From contig OZ038436.1 of NCBI GenBank assembly GCA_964036275.1, forward strand, positions 19,805,904 to 19,869,903: 64,000 nucleotides of DNA, read 5' to 3'. The notes below the pieces were generated by a model, which was given only the letters and a program-made list of their open reading frames with translations, did no database searches and was not told where the DNA came from. Below, in pieces: positions 47,801 through 57,289 of this stretch. The stretch is from Litoditis marina. Taxonomy: Eukaryota > Nematoda > Chromadorea > Rhabditida > Rhabditidae. The position numbers and the translations under genes are program-made. Each line of letters opens with the position of its first letter. The first letter of the stretch is position 1.

Positions 47801-48774
47801 TAAACATGACTGATGGCGCGCAGCCTCCAACAACAATATGAAAACGACTCTCGAATCAGTTCGAGAGACGATTAATTGCGTTTTTTCGTTGGTGAACTAA
47901 CATTGAGGAACTCCGGCGTCAATTTCTCACGGCGGTGAAGAGCCGCCAAAGCCGTCCCAACTGTATCATCAATGAGGGGAACATTGACAAGACTTGCAGA
48001 GGAGGTTGCTTGGGATTGCGCCTGTGCTGACAACTGACTTGGCGATTCTTCCGAAGAACTAGAGAAAGTCTGATCGGACATCTCTGAAAACCAATTAACA
48101 GTTATGGATTATCAAAATAACATCGAAAACTAAAGGAAAGAACGAGGTGTGACTTTGCCAAAGCTTCTCCCTATCCAAAATCCAAAACACCACCTGGATG
48201 AGGATGCATAGAAAATCGGTAGATTGCGGACAGCTCAACCAGCTCATTGAGATGAGGTCAATTGCCTAGCCTTCAATGTAAGCACAACTATCACCTACCA
48301 GAAAAAGGTCATGAAAGCCGCCGGCTCTAAGGCGACAAGCGACTATCATTTTCGTTCACGTGATAAACGAACCTGTTGGAGAATTCGATCATTGTTAAAG
48401 ACAAGTCGCTCAAAGTTTGTACCCAGATATAGAGACTGTTGCAAGTGCGATTCGAGGTTTCGTTATTATTCATAATTGAAAAAAAATAACTGCAGATCAT
48501 TGTCACAAACCAAACTACCGACTGGCCAGAATGGACATTGGACATCAAGCCAAGCTTCAATGCAGCGCAGAGCAGCAGATTCAAATTCCCACATCTATGT
48601 CAATTAGTGTAATAAGCATAACTTAGATCTTTGCTAAAACGTATACTGACCGTGGTTTGAAGAAACCTGCGCAACTCCAATTAGATCCCCGTTGACCACC
48701 CAAGGCTTTGATTGTCCTAGCAGGTCATCGATATTTCGACGTTTTCTGAATGGAAGCGATCGTCCACCCATCAT
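44849..48774 (-). CDS. Unrecognised nine-exon protein, 383 residues
   Basis: Exons on the minus strand: 48667-48774, 48519-48594, 47902-48083, 47284-47421, 46687-46852, 46267-46385, 45891-45981, 45392-45503, 44849-45008 (stop TAG); all junction phases agree. The ATG lies 4 nt after TTTCTGCAG. The protein starts MMGGRSLPFRKRRNIDDLLG, then WEFESAALRCIEAWLDVQCP, a Ser/Gln-rich linker (residues about 65-95), and a compact region with TALAALHRREKLTPEFLN, NRFIVGFGTLPCPDENWPL, TDLAALYNSMRKNDRFKV, SFYRKFIHAAVRHAYDIRN, NFLDRITRAGGVPMWPAGDV and GRRSFKAEYLKYATANELV. No signal peptide, TM segment or known catalytic motif is seen. About 50% GC exons and nine clean junctions make it a real gene. An in-frame ATG at 48081 could start a shorter form. 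AATAAA lies at 44517-44522 on this strand. Confidence 0.75.
45067..45127. repeat. Short hairpin GATTCTGTAGTAAC
   Basis: GATTCTGTAGTAAC and GTTACTACAGAATC flank a 30-nt loop. The nearby phrase TTGCATGACACTTT occurs twice (about 45131 and 45224). In the last intron of the minus-strand unknown gene. Confidence 0.55.
47079..47150 (+). repeat. Dispersed repeat G, copy 1
   Basis: CGTCTTGAATCAGGGTCGAA, ACGATTTTGAGT and ACTGAGCAC recur at 53848-53908 with few changes. A short inverted repeat, GTTCTCAGAGGGGTTCAACT near 47039 against GGGTTGGCTCATCATC-side CCAACCCTCTGAGAAC, precedes it. Confidence 0.5.
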
Positions 48775-50190
48775 TTTCCTGCAGAAAAAAAGAATAAGCG
48801 AGACTGAAGGGTGCGCAAAAGCAAAAAACTGGTAATAATTTAGAAGAACGAGCTGGGCGTTGTCGTGTGTTAAAAGTCATAATGCGCTCTGTTTGTTGTT
48901 GTATCTTCATTCCTGCTCTAGTTCATATAAAGACATCAGTCTAGGCTCTCTCGCACTACATACACAAATAGAATTTTAAAAAAATACAAATTTGGGAATA
49001 AAATTTAAATTTAAAGGTTGGTAATGATATGCGCCGCTGCACGCGTCCTAATGCAGACGCAGTAAAAACTGTGATAATGCTGTCATACTGCCGGCTTGAT
49101 GCAGGTTGAATTCAAATGTTGCCAGTACCGCAGTGAGTGCTGGCCTACAAAAATCGAACGACTTTCGTTGCAAATTCTCCATTTTAACTGTTTCATGGCT
49201 AAAGCTTTTTTTAGAGATAGGCTAATTGTTTTAGATGGGCCATGAGAAATAGGCCATGAATCACAATCAGATTGCCAATAGTCGGTTTCCGAGAATGTCG
49301 AAAAGTCGAAAGGAACATGCATGATAATAGCGAGCACCTGTAAATAATAAATAGTCGGCTCAGCACCATGGATCGTTCTATGCGATTGGATTCAATGGGC
49401 TCCTGCGCATCTAGTAACCGAAAAGGCTTAGTTGCAATACATATACACGCACCATAGTCGATTTACAGTCGATTTACATGACTTGTATGATTGTTGGCCG
49501 AATGTAAGGTTGTGTTACAGTACTTTCGTTCCGACAAAGTCCTCCTTTTAGGAACAGTTTTCCGTGTTTTTGTCTACTATGCACGAGAAATGTAACATAC
49601 CTAATGTTCATAAGTCTTAACTTTCCCCACAAAGATATCAAATGTTTCAATCGATTGAACAAAGTGTGGTGCAAGTGATAGTTGATTGTCCGCCAGTAGG
49701 TGAGGAGAGTGTGTAGATCAAACGTAGATGCAGATGAGCTGGCCGCTCGCCAAATTCGGTTTCCTACAAAATTGACTATACGTTGTCAACAACAGTTTGA
49801 GAGACTCTATAACATTCAGGCAACTGTGATGAAGCTGAGCAACTGGCAAAAGGTCCGAAGGTACAGGATAAATCGGCCAGACACTCTATAGTGGAGAGGC
49901 TGAACGAGGCGGCAGCACGTACCACCGCCTGGGAGGGAAATGGAAATGGAACGAGACAGAAGGGAAGAATGGTAAAGAGAGAGTAGGAGAGAGAGAGAGA
50001 AGGAGAGAGAGAGAGTGAGAGAGAGAGAGAGAGAGAGAGAAGGAGAGGCAGAAAGACGTATCCAGAAGGGTAAGAAAACCAATACAGGAGACGAATGTGT
50101 AACCTTTATTGTGATATAATTTTTGGTATGATTCGTCTCCGTTTTCTGACTTTTTGGTTTTTGCTGATGTTTTATATTCTCTTCAACCAG
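48775..50190. other. Gene-poor gap with a doubtful exon and a GA microsatellite
   Basis: Between the two unrecognised genes. At about 49700-49852 a frame (NVDADELAARQIRFPTKLTI ... KLSNWQK) ends at AAG|GTCCGA in phase 0, matching the next gene's exon at 50191, so it could be an upstream exon. Part of it (TCCTACAAAATTGAC...) resembles 1131-1185, which argues for a repeat. A pure (GA)n run fills about 49965-50045. No other content recognised. Confidence 0.45.
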
Positions 50191-53100
50191 GTTTCTCTGG
50201 CTGAAATGGCAGCCATGTACAGACTGAAACGACTGGTACAAATGTGTGGCAGTCTGATAACTATCATTGAGCGAACTGCCAAATGGATGGATGAGAATAT
50301 GAAAGTGGGTTCATTCAAAGAACATAATTTCCCATGAAAGCCCACGTACGAACACGCAAGAAAACTTCATAAAGATACCAAAATGATCTTGATACTTCTG
50401 ACTATCAAAACCTGACAAGTTGCGAGCTTCTTTGACGTTATTAGTAAATCTCTAGGCTTTACAGTTTGCTCAAACGTACCAACAGCTTGTTGATATCTTT
50501 CTTGCTCTTTTATGTTCTAATTGCAATAAGAAACTTTATGGTTTGAGTTGTTATATTATTTCACCTATTTTTTTCAGATGTTGAAAAAACATGCCATTTC
50601 CCTGAACGTGTTCGACTACGTGGAGACAATGTTCGAGGCCACGTGCTCGGTGGCAGAGATCTTCGTTCTGACTGCCGTGAAAAGAGATGATTGCAAGGTA
50701 ATTAAACCTAAATTCACTCTTTGGTCTCAACTTATTTGTCTAATTGAATTTGATAAAAAACCTTGAAGCGTAAATTAGAAAACGATAATTATCGGTTGAG
50801 TTTCAAGATATTTCAAGATATTTGATATATGATCGTTAACGCTCTGGCGTCTCGTCGCCCAACTGCGGGACGTTTCAAGTTTAAATTGTAGTGCCACTTG
50901 TTTTAAACATGTACATGAGTATTTGAGTTACCTTTCAAATTGAGCGAGATGTAACTACAACCGGAGCAGAGCGCTAGAAGTTTTCGATTGTGATTCCAAG
51001 ATGCGCGTGTAAGATATTCGAAACTGTTCCGGATTACAATAAATCAAGTTTCGACTTCAGACAAAGTTCAAAGATCGTATTCGTAAGTTGGAATCTGCTG
51101 ACTACAAGGGAACGGAGAGCAAGGAGTTGTCAATCACAGACGCCGAAGACTACATCCCGCCGCTCGAGGCCAAAATCAATCACTTCAGGTGAAATATGGT
51201 TTCTCAAGCATCATTTTCTGCACGATTCGATCTACTATATATCATATTAGTAGGTCAACGAGTGTTTGCAAGGATATTTTTCCAGTAAAGAGTGCAAGAA
51301 AAACATTTGCAGCTAATAAATGAGTGTTGTTCAAAAACATAAGAGGGCTAGCACCAACTAGAAAAGTGTATGAATCTATAAACGTCTAACACAAAAAACT
51401 ATCAAGGAACATTTTTTAGAACGGTCGTTTTCCTGATTGGGTCTTCGCTGGTTTCAACCATTCAGACGTTTCTGCGATTCATTGCCCAAGAACAAGTCGA
51501 CATTAGAGTGAGGTCAGTTGATTCTAAGTGTTATAGTTTTTAGTAAATGGTATTTCTCTCTATGTGGTAATTATTCACTAAGTGAGCCCCCAAAATAGCA
51601 GAGCAGCTCCTTTCTGCTATAATACCGGTTTCACTCATTTTCAGACAACAACAAGAAAACCCCCAGTCTATTTCTATCATGAAATTTTTGATTTTGTTCA
51701 GTAATTGTGAGGGTAGATAAGAGGTTGGCATGCAGATGTATTTTATAAAATAAGTCACAAGTTATTTTGTATCTTTTGAAAAAGTCTATATACGAGCCGT
51801 GAAACAGTGTAAACTTTACGCTTCAGGGAAGTGAACGAGATACTGACCCTTCTGCCACCCATGTACCTGAGAGTGAACGACATGCCTCTCTCCAAGTTTG
51901 TCACCAAGTTGCTGGACGAACCTCCCCCGAACAAACGCTCGTTCCCCCTCGCACCCTCGGTGGGTAGTCATGCAATTTTTCTCAATTATCCTAAACCGTA
52001 TCGAAGTTCCATAGAAATGGTAGCCTTCAGCTGAACTAGTTGAAATAATCTGGCCATTTTGTGATCACCTACAGTATGCTTATGACGTTGGCAACGTTTT
52101 AGTCAGATGTAAGCAAGTTACTTCGTCCATTTTGCTTCGGTGATGTCATGAACACCACACAGTATTTGTGTGATTTCAGCACTGACTGCGCAACTTCAAC
52201 ACTGTATCCGTTAAAGAGAAATCCAGTGGCCGTATTCACCAATATTTTTTTGCTCTCCCGGGAGCGGAAAATCGGAGCAAACAAATATTGGTGGACGACC
52301 ACAGTAGGGTAGCACAAATTGCACTTGGACTGAAGTAGGTTGTGACATTCATTTTCTGGTGACGATATATGCGTCAATTACTTGACACAAAGTTTCAGGA
52401 TGGGCCAGGTGGAGACATGACCCGTTCCGGAAAGTCTGTGCAGGCGAAAAAATCGAGAAACTCGCACTCTCAGAAAAGCGGACACAGTAGTGGCACCAAG
52501 TCGCGCGCCACCAAGCAAAAGTACAAGAAGTGAGCTGTTTCTCATTGCGCATCTGCTTTGATTCTAGTTGATTCTTACATTACTTTTCATGTTTCGCTTT
52601 GAAAGTTTCGTTGTGTACCGTAGAAAAAATAGAAGTTCAGCTACACCAATTATTGGAATATATTTATTTATTTATTTATTTATCTACATTCAAAGAATGT
52701 GGCACTCGCTCATCAGAGAAAGAGAAGAAGAATAGAGAAAAAATTGCCATGAAATTTAAATTTGATTGGAGCATTTATTCATAAGCATACTGTAGGTGAT
52801 AAGCATACTGTAGGTGATGACAGAACTAAAAAAAAGAAGCTGATATGAATATCAGTCCAAAACTGCACACTATCCTAGAAGATTAATAGTACTATGATGA
52901 AATGCCCCATTCAATATGGAAGTAGAGGTTGTTTAGTAAGATTATAATAAAATAACCCAACAATTCCTAACATCGAACAAAAGGTGTACGTGGGATACGG
53001 CAAGAAATGGCATGGATATGTCTGTTTCGAAGTATGTTGTGAGAAAAATGACAAATTCGGATAAGTTTTGTCACTAATGGTATGTCTAATTCCAGCCCAA

Positions 53101-54118
53101 TTGACCACTCTAAGTCGGCTAGCAGCAAGGACCACAGAAAAAGGTATGTAATCCACTACGAGCGAAGAAGAGTTAAGGTTGAGTTGTTGTACAATTTTCA
53201 GGGAATGGAAACATTTTAACATAGAAAATTTACCATAACTTTTCTACTTTCAAGTACTCATCAACAGTTTTTCTAGTGTGAAATCGAACCGAGACGCTCC
53301 AAAGTCAGATCACTCGAAGAAGGCTCATACGCCGTCCGAAAAATCAAAAAAGAATAACTCGACCAAGAAAGGAGCCATGGTCAGTATCCTATACATTTGA
53401 TAAAAATGAAGAGTAAATCTAAATCCAAAAAAGTTCTGTGTTTTTTTAGTAGAGTCACCACGTTTCTCAGAAACTTTTACAGTAATCTGCGATTGTTCAC
53501 AACGCCTAGTTTTTTTTTGAACAGAAGTCATCTGAAAATTGGTCTGAAAGCTGCTGGAAAGCACTGTTATTTGGTAGTTTTTTTTACAGCAGCTAATACT
53601 TTTTCCGGAATCGTTTATCAATTTATAAAAAAACCGTTGTTGTAGTTTGATCTAGATACGCAACATAATAATAAATTGGCGAGCTCAAACCGAAAAAAGG
53701 ATCAAACTACAAACACAGCGAACTCAGACAACATACACCTTATAACCTTATGTTCGAGAAAGCTGGCCCTATAAAGGAGGATTCGTCCCTTCCTGCGTAT
53801 TTGTAGTTCTACTTCATCTTTTTCTGGTCAGTATTCGAACCCTTATGCCCGAAACCGTCTTGAATCAGGGTGGAAACGGCTTTGAGTACATCTCTTACTG
53901 AGCACGTTAACCTAATCATACTTATGGTGTAGATCAAACCACAAGTCAGTTAACCTCTATGTTTCACCTAACATATCGGTTTCTGTGAAAATAACAATAG
54001 AAGTTGTTATTAATTCCAGACACCATCGGCAAAGAGCGAGAAGCGAAACCGATCATTCAGGAAGAATAAATCCTCCGACAAACGCTCTTCACAGAAGTCT
54101 GTTAGCGAGAAAAAGTAG
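50191..54118 (+). CDS. Unrecognised protein with Ser/Lys-rich C-terminal tail
   Basis: Nine exons: 50191-50304, 50578-50697, 51061-51188, 51420-51512, 51827-51959, 52399-52529, 53096-53143, 53277-53379, 54020-54118 (stop TAG), all phases continuous. An acceptor at 50190 is followed by a first ATG at 50206 (MAAMYRLKRLVQM), so this may be a trans-spliced start; otherwise exons lie upstream (see 43821-44352). The first 190 residues are helical and mixed: SLITIIERTAKWMDENMK, VFDYVETMFEATCSVAEI, VVFLIGSSLVSTIQTFLRFI, EVNEILTLLPPMYLRVNDMP. From about residue 200 on it is Ser/Lys/Arg-rich (KSRNSHSQKSGHSSGTKSRA, EKRNRSFRKNKSSDKRSS), as in nuclear or nucleolar proteins. If the sixth exon's donor is not used, TGA at 52530-52532 ends a shorter form just after KQKYKK. 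Function unknown. Confidence 0.72.
53636..53718. repeat. Hairpin element, family A
   Basis: TTGTTGTAGTTTGATCTAG to AAGGATCAAACTACAAACAC; 83 bp, in the last intron of the Ser/Lys-rich gene. Confidence 0.7.
53848..53908 (+). repeat. Dispersed repeat G, copy 2
   Basis: CGTCTTGAATCAGGGTGGAA, ACGGCTTTGAGT and ACTGAGCAC, as at 47079-47150 and in the same orientation. Confidence 0.5.
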
Positions 54119-54354
54119 ATCTATTCGAATGTTCTTTGGTAATTCAGTATTTATTAAGCTGCGTCGAAATATTAATTATTTACCTGATGGTTTTCCGTAT
54201 GTTTTGTTTGTGCTTAAATTATTAATTTTGTTCTGTTATTAAATTATTCTGTTTTCATTATTCGTCTTCGAGAAGAGAGAGAGAAAAGGATTTGTAGCGC
54301 GACTGACTTCAGCCGTGCTAACACGTCAAACACTGCATTTTTCCCGGTTTAGTC

Positions 54355-56770
54355 ATGAATTGTGAGTTTTTCGCGCCAATGGGATATTACCATGGTAAGT
54401 AAGCAACAATACGTTCACCATCACCTGTTTTTGGAATAACTCATTCCTGATCAGATTTCTGTGTACCTTGGTAGTTGTTGCTGGTTACTATACTCGCAAA
54501 TAGTTCTGGTACCACACGTTTTAGCGCACACATCAAAACTCAGACACGTGCTATATGATAAAGTTAGCTATGAGGAAAAGCATCAGATCTAGTCCGTTTC
54601 TAGTAGAATGTGTTTGAAGTTTGGTTGTGTACAAGATAGGAAACATTTGCGATGTTGAGACTTCAAGACCAAACTAAAACTCAGATTAGGCAATTTGATC
54701 AGTACCAACGAAAAACAGCACACACATTCACATCTCCACTCTACTGCATTTGTAGTTTGATTCTGTGCATAGTAGGCCAGCATATGCAATGTGCTGTGTT
54801 TCGAAACCGAACTACAACTACAGTTCTTGCCCATTGCGTACTCCACAAGTGTCCTTCAGCAAGCGTCGCTCTATGCAATGATGCTAGTCTGATCTCGTAT
54901 AAGAAGTAATTTATATCCGTGATACAGTCTCTATCAATCGATAGTATCAGTATATCTGGGCTGCGCCATCTCGTTATGGGGACATGACCTATTTAACTAG
55001 CGCACTACATCTTACCCGCAGTACCCTATATCAGCCTTGGTTACTGTTTTTCACCCTGCGAGTACTTGTGTACTATACGCGATGGGAGTAGTGTGAATAT
55101 GCTATTTCTGTCGCTTTCTATCTCTAACTACAGTTATCTTGCTTTTTTCACTCTATCTTGTCCGTATTCTGATTTTTCTGCACCCACAATGTACGGAGAA
55201 GGTGGAGATTTTTCATTTACAAACCATATGTCCTGTTTGTTTAGGAGACTCACTCAACAAAGTCATTTTTTTCTGTAAAGCCTACAATACAACCGAGGTC
55301 ATACCGTGGTCATGAGGTTTTCCCTATAGCCTGCTGTACGCGATCGTACATTCTTACAGTAGGAACTTGTACCCTTCCGGCAGTTTTTGACATGTAAGAG
55401 TTACTGAAAAACATCGAGTTTTTTTCACCGGGTTTTTTGTCATCGTTACTGAATGAATGTTCAATCTGAGTACTTGCCTTGGCATTAGAGCATCAACCGA
55501 TTACCTAGTCATTCGCTCGGTCTCGTCGGTGGTAGAGTGGCTAACGCCGGGTCAGATTCTTATCGGTTTAACCGCAGGTTCGCTTCCGATCGTAGCCAGT
55601 TTTTATTCTCAGTTATGCAAACTTCCCATTTCAAAGTTTTTCCACTGAATGATCAAATGTTTGTGTTGTTCTCTTCTATGTAGTCACAGATCAACGAATT
55701 TCCATCCTTTACATGCCAAATAGTCTTTGTTCACAATAGTGAAGGTCACGAGATCTAGGCTAATACGTATTGGACCATGCGTAACATGTTGCCTTTTGTA
55801 ACGAAGCCATACATTGCCAATACAAGACGTTTTCCAACCGACGACTTTCCCAACTACCACAATGCTGTTTTGTGTTTGAAACCCACTAAAACTATATAAC
55901 GGTAAAATGTTCGTTACAGTTCGTGAGTAACACACACATGAGTGAGCACGTTTTTGCAAACAACTCATCTCGAACGCGGTTAACAGTTCACTTGCCACCG
56001 GGTGATTCTTTCTTCATTAGGTTCTCGTGAACTTCAATTTTCGTTCGGTTCCCGTTTATAAAAATTATAGTCAGTATTTTCACATTTACGTAACTTGAAA
56101 GCGTACTTCGTGTAGATAATGTCGTCATAGTTACATTGATGTTTTTTCTGATTTTCCCCATTTAACTGCTCATTCGAGTGTTCTGTTTTTCGGGAACAAA
56201 TTAGAAAATTGACACAGAGTTAAAATGCGTGTATCTGTCAAATTGAAGCGACTTCCGTTCCAATATGATGCCCAACCCTCTCTTAGCATCCCCTATTTTG
56301 CGTATTAGCCGTTACAAAATGAGTAAAAACTCATCACCACCTGACACAAATATAGATTACACTAATTTTGTATTCATTATTGATTCACCGAGCCCTGTTC
56401 TTCTTCAATTGCGGTGTTCACTCTCAAATGCAACAAACACTTAAAAAAAGGCAACAGTACCAATATACTGATTGCTTAAGTTGGCTTAAGTTTGGTTTTA
56501 GAAAGAACTAGACACGTCATAGTTGTCAACAATTTCTTCTGTTCTGACCAGCTTCTCGTTGTTACGTCAGTCCGTTCCACCGCTGTTCACGTTGCCCAGT
56601 TGGCGCCGGCGGCTAATCGAATGATTGATTGTGTATTTGGCTGCGGGCCAGTTGCAGGCCGAACTCCATTGTATCGGTGCGCCGAGAACTTGAAGCCAGA
56701 CGAGAATTACAAGTTCTGTCCGGCAACATGCCCGTCCTGTGCCAGTGATCTGTTTGTTCTAGCCAACTGA
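54355..56770 (+). CDS. Possible two-exon Cys-rich protein
   Basis: The ATG at 54355 lies 2 nt after a good acceptor (TTCCCGGTTTAG) and opens a short exon to 54394 (MNCEFFAPMGYYH) with a near-ideal donor (G|GTAAGT), phase 1. An exon 56571-56770 (acceptor GTTGTTACGTCAG) fits that phase and reads RSTAVHVAQLAPAANRMIDC, then VFGCGPVAGRTPLYRCAEN and FCPATCPSCASD to a TGA; 79 residues in all. The eight cysteines and FCPATCPSC recall the end of ShKT-type domains (CPxTCxxC), but the spacing is not diagnostic and no signal peptide is seen. Linking exons across 2.2 kb by phase alone is weak; an alternative acceptor at 56551 exists. It starts 236 nt after the previous gene's stop and ends 519 nt before the next start. 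Confidence 0.4.
54745..54818. repeat. Hairpin element, family A
   Basis: GCATTTGTAGTTTGATTCTG to GAAACCGAACTACAAC; 74 bp. Confidence 0.6.
55524..55600 (+). repeat. tRNA-like sequence, possible SINE head
   Basis: GGTAGAGTGGCTAACGCCGG resembles an A box and GCAGGTTCGCTTCC a B box 45 nt later, as in tRNA promoters, but no full cloverleaf forms. Probably a tRNA-derived SINE head or tRNA pseudogene. Confidence 0.4.
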
Positions 56771-57289
56771 TTGTCTTCTCCGCCTTCAGTTGATCACATC
56801 CATCTAGATAACTGTTGCCCAGTTGATATCGAATGGACTACGGTAACTGTGACGGACTCTGACGGATTTGTGTTGTACTAATCAAATATCATGTAGAGGA
56901 CCTGCTTTTTACAGTATTCAATTATGGTCATTACTTTGAGAACGTCCACTCCAATTAACAGTATTTTCTCAGTTCTCTCGGCAGCGATATTCGCAGTTTT
57001 TGAAATCGTCCACAATTCCTTATATACAAAAGTATGGAACACCTCAGACTAATCACTAATTCACTGACCCCTAATGTTTTCTTAAGGTTGCTTTCTTGGT
57101 TTTCTCTTCCTTCCAACTTTTTTCTTCCAGAATAGTGGCTTCTGGATAAGACCACAGTTGAAATTCTTGAAAAAAAGTCATGCATATCTAAACTCATGCA
57201 TGACTGCCATGTTCAGAACTGTCCCGTCTAACTTCTTGTTCGAAGAATTTTCAATCAATATTGTATTCCATTCTATGTTGTTTTTCAGT

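Noticed and set aside
49816..50241. 141-codon minus-strand Ser/Leu frame
   Set aside because: Produced by the GA microsatellite at about 49965-50045.
55684..55998. 104-codon minus-strand frame
   Set aside because: No start context, acceptors or recognisable domain; single isolated frame.
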